Positions 8,111 to 15,631 of a stretch of 64,000 nt of DNA are shown here, one piece after another. Origin of the DNA: Nocardioides sp. (GTDB lineage Bacteria > Actinomycetota > Actinomycetes > Propionibacteriales > Nocardioidaceae). Each line of letters starts with the position of its first letter. Within the stretch, counting starts at the first letter, position 1. A program made the translations under genes and the position numbers. The notes under the pieces were generated by a model. That model was given only the letters and a program-made list of their open reading frames with translations, did no database searches and was not told where the DNA came from. The stretch lies in NCBI GenBank assembly GCA_037045645.1, contig JBAOIH010000001.1:1650001-1714000 (forward strand). The letters run 5' to 3'.

Positions 8111-9004
8111 TCAACTCACGAGCTTCGCGTGCGCCTCAAGCACCTCAATCGACTGACTTCCGCCCGCAAGCGTCAACGTGTCGGGAATGTCTTGCCACTC
8201 ACCACCGTCAACCCGGAATCGACCCCGGTACGTCACACTCACGCTCGCTGTCACCGTCACGCCCGCATCGCGGTACTCATGCGAGACCTCAAGCTCGACC
8301 CCCTCCTCGTACGGTGCACCCGGCGACGTGGTCGTCAGCGGCGTCAGGTCCTCCGCGAACGCCGACTCCCCCGGTTGCGCCCAAGTCCAGATGAACTCCT
8401 CGGGAGTCGCCTCAATCTCCACCTCACGACCCAACACCGTCACCGTCTGACTGACGGAGTCGACCGCGAGGCGCGAATACGCGTTCGTCGGAAAGTTGAC
8501 GAGCGTCCTCCCACCCGGCGGCTGGATCACCAGATCAGGAGCCGGCCAGGCCAGCCGCTTCATCTCGACAGCAGCCATCGCGGGAGTGATCGTGGCTTTG
8601 GTCTCAGGAGCCGTGTCGCAAAAGGTCCACGGCGTTGACTCCCACTCCGGGGCGCCCACAAGGCGTCGCCAAACGCTGGCAAGGATGCCCGGACGGCCAT
8701 CTGATCCCGTACAGTCAACGGGATTCGAGCACTCGCCACTTTTCGGGTCCCGCTTGCAAGCCCAGCGCTTCAAGTCGTACTCGTAGGCGCCTGAAACAGT
8801 CAGGCCGGCGTATTGCTCGACCGTCAACTCGCAGGCAACTGCTGGCATTGTCCCCGAGACCGAATCGTCCGGACACCTAGCGTTCGCGGAAGCATCGGCT
8901 GGAGAGAGTTTCGACGCCACACCTTTGCCTGAATGGACGGAGAGCATCAGTGCAACAACTGCAAAGGTCCGGGCCAATGCCGAGCCCGTTCTCTTCGAAA
9001 TCAC
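8111..9004 (-). CDS. Secreted protein with PKD-like C-terminal region, unit A
   Basis: A 297-aa protein of unknown function with a probable N-terminal signal peptide (hydrophobic stretch at about residues 9-25). The first ~130 residues are cysteine-containing and differ from the neighbouring paralogue. The last ~170 are nearly identical to the genes at 9730 and 11319. Features such as TLVNFPTNAYSR, EFIWTWAQPGES and LEVSHEYRDAG resemble a PKD-type beta-sandwich (inference). It overlaps the upstream lipoprotein gene by 4 bp (ATGA), so the two are translated together. It is followed by a hairpin pair. Confidence 0.75.
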   Translation of the reverse strand: MISKRTGSALARTFAVVALMLSVHSGKGVASKLSPADASANARCPDDSVSGTMPAVACELTVEQYAGLTVSGAYEYDLKRWACKRDPKSGECSNPVDCTGSDGRPGILASVWRRLVGAPEWESTPWTFCDTAPETKATITPAMAAVEMKRLAWPAPDLVIQPPGGRTLVNFPTNAYSRLAVDSVSQTVTVLGREVEIEATPEEFIWTWAQPGESAFAEDLTPLTTTSPGAPYEEGVELEVSHEYRDAGVTVTASVSVTYRGRFRVDGGEWQDIPDTLTLAGGSQSIEVLEAHAKLVS

Positions 9005-9555
9005 TGAGCAGCCACCGACATCGTGATGACTCGGAAGCTCTCAGCCACCCTGTCCAGCCGAACGTGAAAAGAGACTTCGCCACCTACACTCAGCTCCCAC
9101 TTGGCGGAAGCGCTTCGCCGCAACTTTGACGGTCCAACGTTCACCAAGGCGTCGTAATCCAGGGCTGCGCGTGGCTTGATGTCGGTCACCTCCCAGCGAA
9201 CGTTGCGAATCGTCCCGCCGTCGGCGTAGATGCCGGTGACAGTCCTCGCGAGTTCATCACAGGAGCGACAACCCTTCGTGAGCGCGAGGTATCCCTCGTC
9301 CTCGCCGCTCGCGTGCATCTCATCGCTGGCCTCGAAGAACCGCTCGATAAACTCCTCGGGCGTCTCCTCCGCCGCGGCGGTCTCGCTCTCCACCGGGGTC
9401 GGCGTCGGTGTCGCGGTCGGCGACGCGATGATCGGGGTGGGCTCAGGCTCGGAGTCGTCTCCTCCGCAAGCAGAAAGGACAGGCATCAGCACAAGGGCAA
9501 CAACGCAACGTACGACAACACCACGCATCAGCAGCGACCTCCGAGAATCAGCCAT
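9001..9555 (-). CDS. Lipoprotein, DUF6318-like, unit A
   Basis: A 184-aa predicted lipoprotein. The signal peptide ends in a lipobox (VLSAC, cysteine near residue 30), followed by a threonine/proline linker. The folded part starts at PEEFIERFFEASDEM and has the pair GCRSCDEL. This matches what I remember of the actinobacterial DUF6318 lipoprotein family, but I could not check it. The mature protein should be anchored on the outer face of the membrane. It begins MADSRRSLLM, identical to the lipoprotein of unit B, and is translationally coupled to the secreted protein at 8111. Confidence 0.75.
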   Translation of the reverse strand: MADSRRSLLMRGVVVRCVVALVLMPVLSACGGDDSEPEPTPIIASPTATPTPTPVESETAAAEETPEEFIERFFEASDEMHASGEDEGYLALTKGCRSCDELARTVTGIYADGGTIRNVRWEVTDIKPRAALDYDALVNVGPSKLRRSASAKWELSVGGEVSFHVRLDRVAESFRVITMSVAAQ

Positions 9556-9729
9556 TCCGCACTCTCACGACTGGCAAACGCGGACGAACCCCCAGACCCG
9601 GGCCTTGACTCGACCCCTGTGGGGATCGGGCAGGCGTTGTGCTTCTTCGGACGTGAGTCCGAACCGGCACGCCAGCACGGCGATTTCCAGGTGATTTCCG
9701 GGCATCTTCGGACGTACGTCCGAACCGGC
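9541..9729. repeat. Duplicated control region, copy 1 (matches 11130-11318)
   Basis: About 190 bp that run from the first codons of the unit A lipoprotein, through its upstream region, to the 3' end of the unit B secreted gene. It matches 11130-11318 with a single visible difference in the non-coding part. It contains hairpins TTCGGACGTGAGTCCGAA (9646-9663) and TTCGGACGTACGTCCGAA (9707-9724). The promoter of unit A must lie here. Such identity in non-coding DNA indicates recent tandem duplication or gene conversion. Confidence 0.85.
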
Positions 9730-10614
9730 TCAACTCACGAGCCTCGCGTGCGCCTCAAGCACCTCGATCGACTGACTGTCACCCGCCACCGTCAACGTGT
9801 CGGGAATGTCTTGCCACTCACCACCGTCAACCCGGAACCTCCCCCGGTACGTCACACTCACGCTCGCTGTCACCGTCACGCCCGCATCGCGATACTCATG
9901 CGACACCTCGAGCTCAACACCCTCCTCGTACGGCGCACCCGGCGACGTGGTCCTCAGCGGCGTTAGGTCTTCGGCGTACGCCGACTCCCCCGGCTGCGCC
10001 CAAGACCACGTGAACTCCTCGGGAGTCGCCCCAATCTCCACCTCACGACCCAACACCGTCACCGTCTGGCTCTTCGCGTCCGTGCTCAACCGCGAATACG
10101 CGTTCGTCGGAAAATTCACCAACGTCCTCCCACCCGGAGGCTGGATCACGAGATCAGGCGTCGGCCACTCCAGCCGCTTCATCTCGGCTGCAGCCATCGC
10201 GGGAGTGATCGTGGCTTTGGCTTCGGTTGCGGTTTTGCAGTAAAGCCACCTCGTATCTTGCCAATCAGAAGTCCCGTACGGCGCGCGCTTGATCCAGAAC
10301 CAAGTACCCGGCGTCCCGTCGTCACTCGCGCATGCCCTCGGGCTATAGCACCATTCGCCAGTTGCTTGCTTGGTGCATACCTGCTCCGCCAGTGCGTAGG
10401 ACCACAGCTGTCTTGCCTGCATTTCGGACCAAGCCGACTGGCTGACACGGCACTGCACGTGGGTCAACTGGGCATCCATATCGCTGTTGGAGCACAACTT
10501 GGCGTCGGAGACTTCCTCCGCTTGAGCCGGTGAAGCCGACGCAGTGAGTCCAAGAATCCCGACAAGGGCACACGTGACTACTCGCTCACCAACGTGAAGG
10601 TGACCACTCGCCAT
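9730..10614 (-). CDS. Secreted protein with PKD-like C-terminal region, unit B
   Basis: A 294-aa paralogue of the gene at 8111. The start at 10614 (MASGHLHVGERV) follows a G-rich ribosome-binding site and gives a signal peptide ending near SPAQA. The long upstream extension lacks these features. The N-terminal ~120 residues differ from unit A, while the C-terminal ~170 are almost the same and include the segment ITPAMAAAEMKRLEWPTPD. It overlaps the end of its lipoprotein partner by 37 bp. Function unknown; likely exported. Confidence 0.75.
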   Translation of the reverse strand: MASGHLHVGERVVTCALVGILGLTASASPAQAEEVSDAKLCSNSDMDAQLTHVQCRVSQSAWSEMQARQLWSYALAEQVCTKQATGEWCYSPRACASDDGTPGTWFWIKRAPYGTSDWQDTRWLYCKTATEAKATITPAMAAAEMKRLEWPTPDLVIQPPGGRTLVNFPTNAYSRLSTDAKSQTVTVLGREVEIGATPEEFTWSWAQPGESAYAEDLTPLRTTSPGAPYEEGVELEVSHEYRDAGVTVTASVSVTYRGRFRVDGGEWQDIPDTLTVAGDSQSIEVLEAHARLVS

Positions 10615-11144
10615 TCTCCGCCCCCCCTGCTCTTCCGAAGTTGCAGATCGATCGTTGCCAAACCGCCCGGGCTCTTTGACCAAGCAGCCGTTGCGCTGGA
10701 TCGAGATCGCGAGGGGGGAATGTCCACGTTCACATCGAAATTCTGAACGCGTGACGCATCGCCGCGCTGGCGAATGCTGTCCACCGTCCATGGCTCACCT
10801 TCAATCGCACCCCCCGACTCATACATCGCTGAGACCCCATCTGCCATCGAGTCACACGAATTGCACTTCTGGGTCAGTGCGAGCATCGGTTTGGCCTCAC
10901 CCGTGTCACGAAGCACCTGATTGGCCTCGAAGAAGCGCTCGATGAACTCCTCCGGCGCCTCCTCCGCCGCGGCGGTCTCGCTCGGCGTGGGCGTGGGGGT
11001 CGACGTCGACGACGCGATGATCGGGGTCGGCTCCGGCTCCGGGTCACCCCCACCACAGCCCGCCGTCAACGCCAACAACGCCACGGGGACAAGGAAACGT
11101 ACGACAACACGATGCATCAGCAGCGACCTCCGAGAATCAGCCAT
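10578..11144 (-). CDS. Lipoprotein, DUF6318-like, unit B
   Basis: A 188-aa lipoprotein with lipobox LTAGC near residue 29 and a proline/threonine linker. The core PEEFIERFFEANQVL and KCNSCDSM are shared with the unit A protein. The N-terminus MADSRRSLLM matches unit A, while the C-terminal half has diverged. A second possible start is the methionine at residue 10, which would still leave a good signal peptide. The control region upstream (11145-11318) is nearly identical to that of unit A, so both units are probably expressed under the same conditions. Confidence 0.75.
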   Translation of the reverse strand: MADSRRSLLMHRVVVRFLVPVALLALTAGCGGGDPEPEPTPIIASSTSTPTPTPSETAAAEEAPEEFIERFFEANQVLRDTGEAKPMLALTQKCNSCDSMADGVSAMYESGGAIEGEPWTVDSIRQRGDASRVQNFDVNVDIPPSRSRSSATAAWSKSPGGLATIDLQLRKSRGGGEWRVVTFTLVSE

Positions 11145-11318
11145 TCCGCACTCTCACGACTGGCAAACGCGGACGAACCCCCAGACCCGGCCCTTGACTC
11201 GACCCCTGTGGGGATCGGGCAGGCGTTGTGCTTCTTCGGACGTGAGTCCGAACCGGCACGCCAGCACGGCGATTTCCAGGTGATTTCCGGGCATCTTCGG
11301 ACGTACGTCCGAACCGGC
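11130..11318. repeat. Duplicated control region, copy 2
   Basis: This is the second copy of the segment described at 9541-9729, offset by 1589 bp. It has the same two hairpins at 11235-11252 and 11296-11313. It separates the truncated third secreted-protein gene (11319) from the unit B lipoprotein. It should contain the promoter of unit B. No classic -35/-10 pair stands out. Confidence 0.85.
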
Positions 11319-11896
11319 TCAACTCACGAGCTTCGCGTGCGCTTCCACGATCTCCAGTGCTTGGCTGCCACCGGCCACGGTGAGCGTGTCGGGGATGTCT
11401 TGCCACTGACCACCATCGACCCGGAACCGACCCCGGTACGTCACACTCACGCTCGCTGTCACCGTCACGCCCGCATCGCGATACTCATGCGACACCTCGA
11501 GCTCAACACCCTCCTCGTACGGCGCACCCGGCGACGTGGTCCTCAGCGGCGTTAGGTCCTCCGCGTACGCCGACTCCCCCGGCTGCGCCCAAGACCACGT
11601 GAACTCCTCGGGAGTCGCCCCAATCTCCACCTCACGACCCAACACCGTCACCGTCTGGCTCTTCGCGTCCGTGCTCAACCGCGAATACGCGTTCGTCGGA
11701 AAATTCACCAACGTCCTCCCACCCGGAGGCTGGATCACGAGATCAGGCGTCGGCCACTCCAGCCGCTTCATCTCGGCTGCAGCCATCGCGGGAGTGATCG
11801 TGGCCTTGGCTTCGGGCGCGGTGTTGCAGTAGAAGCCGAATACCTCGGTGACCCCGTCTCGGCTGCGCTTGAGGACGTAATAGGTGCCGGTCACCT
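11319..11896 (-). pseudogene. Truncated third copy of the secreted PKD-like protein
   Basis: The C-terminal ~170 residues match the genes at 8111 and 9730 almost perfectly. The N-terminal part, including any signal peptide, is missing because the IS3-family element begins at 11897. An ATG that opens the remaining frame (MRFKVTGTYYV) lies within the left end of the element and would give a protein without an export signal. It is therefore almost certainly a remnant. The corresponding lipoprotein gene is reduced to a few codons on the far side of the element (13250-13275). Confidence 0.85.
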
Positions 11897-11927
11897 TGAA
11901 CCGCACTGGGTCTGATGGAGGCTCGGG

Positions 11928-12821
11928 CTATTGGATTCCGACCAGGGGCTGGTCGGTCCGTTCCGTAGCGTAGAACGTCTCCTCGAACTCTGCTGGTGGG
12001 ATGTCGTTGAGGTAGCCGTGCAGGCGGTCGTGGTTGTGCCAGTGGACCCAGCTCAGCGTGGCGAGCTCGAGGTCCTCGACCGTCTTCCACGGGCGGCCCT
12101 CGCGCGCGGGGCCACGGACCAGTTCGGCCTTGTAATAGCCGTTCACGGTCTCGGCCAGCGCGTTATCGTACGAATCGCCGACAGTGCCGATCGAGGGCAT
12201 CGCGCCGATCTCAGCCAGACGCTCGCCGTAGCGAATCGAGGTGAATTGACTGCCGGCATCCGAGTGACACCGCAGGCCAGGGAGCTGGGTCCCGCGTGAC
12301 CACCGGGCCATCTCGATGGCATCGAGGACCATAGTGGTCCGCATGTGCGAGGCGACCCGCCACCCCACGATCGTGCGGGAGTAGGCGTCGATGATGAAGC
12401 AGACGTAGGCCACCGCGGCCCAAGTCGGCACGAATGTCAGATCGGTGACCCACAGTTGGTTCGGGGCCGTGGCGGTGAAGTCGCGGCCGACCAGGTCCGG
12501 GTGGCGCGGCATGCCCGGATCGGGCTTGGTGGTACGGACCCGCTTGGTGCGCCGGACCCCCTCGATGCCGGCGGTGCGCATCAGGCGGGCGACCTGGTCA
12601 CGGCCGATGTCATGTCCAGCACGTCGTGCGGCCTTCCAGATCTTCCGGGCGCCGTAGACCCGGAAGTTGTCCTCCCACAGCTGCCGCACTACCGGTCCCA
12701 TCACCTCGTCGCGCTGCGTGCGAGCCGAGGGTTGGCGGTTCTTGAACTCGTAGTAGCTGCTCGGGGCCACCTGCAGCACGTGGCAGATGAGCTCGACCCC
12801 CAGACGCCGGCCCGCGACCAC
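11928..12821 (-). CDS. IS3-family transposase OrfB (DDE integrase domain)
   Basis: This is the catalytic half of the transposase (297 aa from a GTG at 12821). It has an HTH_21-like region and an rve integrase core with the acidic triad in WVTDLTF, CHSDAGSQF and NALAETVNGYYKAE. The frame is open upstream beyond 12821 and overlaps the end of orfA in the -1 frame. A fused OrfAB made by ribosomal frameshifting near 12850 is therefore plausible, although I see no A6G slippery run. All catalytic residues appear present, so the element may be active. Confidence 0.9.
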   Translation of the reverse strand: MVAGRRLGVELICHVLQVAPSSYYEFKNRQPSARTQRDEVMGPVVRQLWEDNFRVYGARKIWKAARRAGHDIGRDQVARLMRTAGIEGVRRTKRVRTTKPDPGMPRHPDLVGRDFTATAPNQLWVTDLTFVPTWAAVAYVCFIIDAYSRTIVGWRVASHMRTTMVLDAIEMARWSRGTQLPGLRCHSDAGSQFTSIRYGERLAEIGAMPSIGTVGDSYDNALAETVNGYYKAELVRGPAREGRPWKTVEDLELATLSWVHWHNHDRLHGYLNDIPPAEFEETFYATERTDQPLVGIQ

Positions 12822-12850
12822 GTCGTCACGGTTGGCGTCGATGAACGCGG

Positions 12851-13195
12851 CTACTTCTTGTACTGGCGGTCGAGCTCCGCCCCGAAGAAACTGGCGGCCC
12901 TCTTCAGGATCTCGTTGGCTCTCTTCAGCTCCCGGTTCTCCTGCTCCAGCGCCTTCAGCCTGGCCGCGTCGCTCGTGCTGAGGCCCGGCACGTGGCCCTC
13001 GTCGATGTCGGCCTGCTTCACCCAGGACCGAACTGACTCGGTGCCGTACCCGAGCTGGGCTGCGACCCGCTGCACTGTGCCGTGCTCAGTTCCCAGCTCG
13101 GCACGCAGCGTCCTGACCATCCGCACCGCAGCGGCCTTTTCCTCAGGGCTGTAGCGACGTGTGGTCGGCTTCCCCGGGGTGGTGTCCTTCGGCAT
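12851..13195 (-). CDS. IS3-family transposase OrfA (helix-turn-helix)
   Basis: A 114-aa DNA-binding partner of OrfB. It has an N-terminal helix-turn-helix (QLGYGTESVRSWVKQAD region) and a C-terminal leucine-zipper-like segment (LEQENRELKRANEILKRA). The ATG at 13195 follows GAGGATGG. The alternative ATG at 13231 lies inside the terminal repeat and is less likely. The gene ends with KK followed by a stop and overlaps the orfB frame, the usual IS3 layout. Confidence 0.88.
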   Translation of the reverse strand: MPKDTTPGKPTTRRYSPEEKAAAVRMVRTLRAELGTEHGTVQRVAAQLGYGTESVRSWVKQADIDEGHVPGLSTSDAARLKALEQENRELKRANEILKRAASFFGAELDRQYKK

Positions 13196-13249
13196 GAGTC
13201 CATCCTCGTTTCCAAACGATGGAGACTCCAACCAACCCAGTGCAGTTCA

Positions 13250-13275
13250 GACCTCCGAGAATCAGCCGTTCCCAC
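13250..13275 (-). pseudogene. Remnant 5' end of a third lipoprotein gene
   Basis: The bases next to the right end of the IS match the first codons of the lipoprotein genes at 9001 and 10578 (the ADSRRS segment and upstream bases), with the ATG changed. Sequence further out to about 13330 is recognisably related to their upstream regions but more diverged. Only this scrap of the third lipoprotein survives, so roughly 0.8-0.9 kb of the original unit is gone. Confidence 0.7.
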
Positions 13276-13353
13276 AATCTAACGGCCAACAAACCCCGGC
13301 GAAACCCCGATGCCCCACCCTTGTGGAGAACGCGCCCCCTCGGCCAGGTGAGG

Positions 13354-13412
13354 TAGTTCAGTGCGAAATGGTCGCCAAACGCGCCGCAGGACGACCATTT
13401 CGCACTGAACTA
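13354..13412. terminator. 21-bp perfect inverted repeat (long hairpin)
   Basis: Arms at 13354-13374 (TAGTTCAGTGCGAAATGG plus TCG) and 13392-13412 are exact reverse complements, separated by 17 nt. It lies just past the stop of the minus-strand gene at 13440. It is a candidate terminator for that gene, though no U-run follows. The unusual length and perfection could also mean a small mobile or repeated element. The rest of 13276-13439 has no gene. Confidence 0.6.
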
Positions 13413-13439
13413 GCGGGAGGGTGACAACCGCCCGAGAAG

Positions 13440-14150
13440 TCAGTCGGCGCGGGTGAAGCCGGCGCGCTGGGCGGCGGCCTCGTCGGTGAACCAGACGTGC
13501 GGTTGAGTGTCGGAGTACGAGGGGTGGCCGGGTTCGGCGTACGTCTTGGAGTCCTCCCACGCTTGGACCGGGTGCCCCAGCGGCATCTGGTCACCGTCGA
13601 GCGGAGCTGCGGAACCGACGCTATAGCCGCCGTCGCTGACCGCGTCGAGGTCTGATTCGGACCAGCCACCCCCGTTGTCGCCCGGCGAGCCGTCCCCGCC
13701 CTCGCTCACCACGTTGCCGTCGGCGTCGATGATCTGCGGACCGCCAGCCTCGTCGGCAGTCCAGTCGCCACGCTGACGGAACTCCTCCCCAGCAGAGATG
13801 TCGTGATTGGCGGGATCGGGTTCGTGGGCCGGCTCGGCCTCCTCACGGTCGTCCGAGTCACCTGAGTCGTCGTCCTCCGCATGGGGCTCGACGTCGGCCG
13901 CGTGCTTGCCGCCGGATTGCGAACCCTCGGTTTCCTCGACCATGCCCTCGCCGGCCGCGCGCTCCTCAGCTGCGGACGGCTCAGCCTCACCAGCCACGGG
14001 CGCATCCGTCGAAGCAGTCTCATCGCGATCGCGCTGAGCCCTCTCCTCGTCGTCTGGATCTGCGCCGGCACCGCCCAACGGCTCCTGATCCCCTGGCGTG
14101 ACTTCGCTGGCGCCGTCACCGGGCGCAGGCGCCCACTGCTTCTCCGTCAT
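13440..14150 (-). CDS. Acidic low-complexity protein with a small C-terminal domain
   Basis: A 236-aa protein. Residues ~1-190 are extremely rich in Asp, Glu, Gly and Ser and are probably disordered. The last ~45 residues (HPVQAWEDSKTYAEPGHPSY, then PHVWFTDEAAAQRAGF) look like a compact domain. They remind me of the short actinobacterial 'sunset'-type module that ends in a WF...EAAA..AGF pattern. That likeness is from memory. The start MTEKQW at 14150 is favoured over longer frames because composition changes sharply upstream. Function unknown. It is divergent from the gene at 14304. Confidence 0.65.
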   Translation of the reverse strand: MTEKQWAPAPGDGASEVTPGDQEPLGGAGADPDDEERAQRDRDETASTDAPVAGEAEPSAAEERAAGEGMVEETEGSQSGGKHAADVEPHAEDDDSGDSDDREEAEPAHEPDPANHDISAGEEFRQRGDWTADEAGGPQIIDADGNVVSEGGDGSPGDNGGGWSESDLDAVSDGGYSVGSAAPLDGDQMPLGHPVQAWEDSKTYAEPGHPSYSDTQPHVWFTDEAAAQRAGFTRAD

Positions 14151-14303
14151 GGTGCTCTCCTGATGCCGAGTCGGTTGATGCACTGACCTAGGCCCGGGAC
14201 CACAAAGCGGCCAAGGCTTGAAGGCAACGTACGCAAACCTAAGGCGGTAGTGGACACCCCTATGGAGGGAGCGTGGTTTGGCCCGGCCCCTCATCGTGGT
14301 CGC

Positions 14304-15534
14304 ATGCTGCGACAAGGATCTGTGCTCGCGATCATCCAGGCCGGTGGCGAGGGTTCGAGGTTGGACGTTCTCACGCGCGAGCGCGCCAAGCCCGCGCTGG
14401 CGTACGGCGGCAGTCATCGGCTCATCGACTTTGCGCTCTCAGCGATGGTGCATGCCGAACTCGATGACGTATGGGTCAGTGTGCAGTACCAGGTGGAGTC
14501 GATCGACGAGTACCTCTCCGGTGGGCGGCCGTGGAGTCTGGACCGCAACCGCGGAGGGTTCCGGCGGATGGTGCCGCAGACCGGGACCGGCACACCGACC
14601 GAGGAGGGCTTCGCATCAGGCAACGCCGACCTGATGCTCAAGCTTGCAGTCGGCCGTACGACATCACGGCGCGGAGCACCTCGTGGTCGTCAGCGCCGAC
14701 CACGTCTTCAATTGCGACCTGCGGCCGATCATCGAGGAGCACGCCGCCGCCGGTCGAGCCGCGACCCTCGTGACCACTGAGGTGCCGAAGGTGGACGCGC
14801 GCGACAACGTCGTGGTGCTCGCAGACCGCGACGGACGCGTAAGCGGACTGGAGGTCAAGCCGTCACGGCCCTCCTCGGGCACGATCGCGACCGAGATCTT
14901 CCTCTATCAGACCGAGGCGCTGGCCAACGCGCTGTCGCAGTTGCGGGCCGAACTCGACGACCAGGAGGACGGCGACGATTCTGGCTTGGGCGACTTCGGC
15001 GACCATCTGCTGCCCCGACTGATCGAGACCGGCGATGTGTTCGCCGTGCCGCTTGCGGGATATTGGCGCGATCTGGGCCAACCCGCCAACTATCTCGAAG
15101 CGCACCGTGATCTCGTGGCCGGCAAGGTGGACGTGTTCGACCATCCTGAAAGACCGATCATCTCCCACTGGCCGGACCTGCCTGCCGCGCGCGTACGTAG
15201 TTCGGCCGCCGCGAGCGCCAGCGTCCTGGCCGCGGGTTGTGACGTCGCGGGCGAGGTGGACGGCAGCGTGCTCGGGCCCGGCGTGGTGGTGGAGGCGGGC
15301 GCGGTCGTCCGAGACAGCGTGCTCGGGGAGGGTACGGTCGTACGCGCCGGGGCGATCGTGCAGACGGCGATCGTGGATACGAGCTGTGAGGTGTTGCGCG
15401 GAGGCCGGGTCGGTGCGCCACCACGACGGCGCCGCGCCCATGATGACGAGATCGTGGTGGTCGGCCGGGGATGCCGGATCTCCGGGATTGTCAACGCAGG
15501 AGCGCGACTGGAGCCCGGCACCACGGCCGACTGA
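14304..15534 (+). pseudogene. GlgC-like nucleotidyltransferase, frameshifted
   Basis: The first frame encodes an ADP-glucose pyrophosphorylase-type N-terminus (VLAIIQAGGEGSRL, then RAKPALAYGGSHRLIDFALS). Near 14641 the homology jumps to another frame, which carries GAEHLVVVSADHVFNCDLRP, GYWRDLGQPANYLEAH and a left-handed beta-helix C-terminus. One extra base within AAGCTTG (14639-14645) explains the shift. If real, the product is broken. A sequencing error is possible. The intact protein would be about 409 aa and would act in glycogen or nucleotide-sugar metabolism. No other glycogen genes are nearby. Confidence 0.75.
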
Positions 15535-15567
15535 AGCCGGTCAGGCGCGCTGGGCCGCGCCGTAGCG

Positions 15568-15631
15568 CCCTCCGCGGAGCAGACGCGACAGGTCGGCGGC
15601 CCTCCGCGGAGCAAACGCGACAGGTCGGCTA
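15568..15631. repeat. Two tandem 32-bp repeats
   Basis: Two 32-bp units (15568-15599 and 15600-15631) start CCCTCCGCGGAGCA and differ at only a few bases. They fill the convergent gap between the GlgC-like pseudogene and the end of pheT, running into the pheT stop. CTCCGCGGAG is a palindrome within each unit. Confidence 0.7.

Larger units (their letters stand above)
11897..13249 (-). mobile_element. IS3-family insertion sequence (about 1353 bp)
   Basis: The boundaries are set by imperfect terminal inverted repeats of about 30 bp. The left end starts TGAACCGCACTGGGT at 11897. The right end, read on the minus strand from 13249, starts TGAACTGCACTGGGT. Between them lie the orfA (12851-13195) and orfB (11928-12821) transposase genes typical of IS3. 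No clean target duplication is present. The two flanks match different parts of the lipoprotein/secreted unit, which suggests a deletion beside the element after or during insertion. Confidence 0.88.

Noticed and set aside
11893..13254. ACCT as an IS target duplication
   Set aside because: ACCT abuts the left end but is one base away from the right end, and the flanks come from different parts of the ancestral unit, so the match is probably chance.
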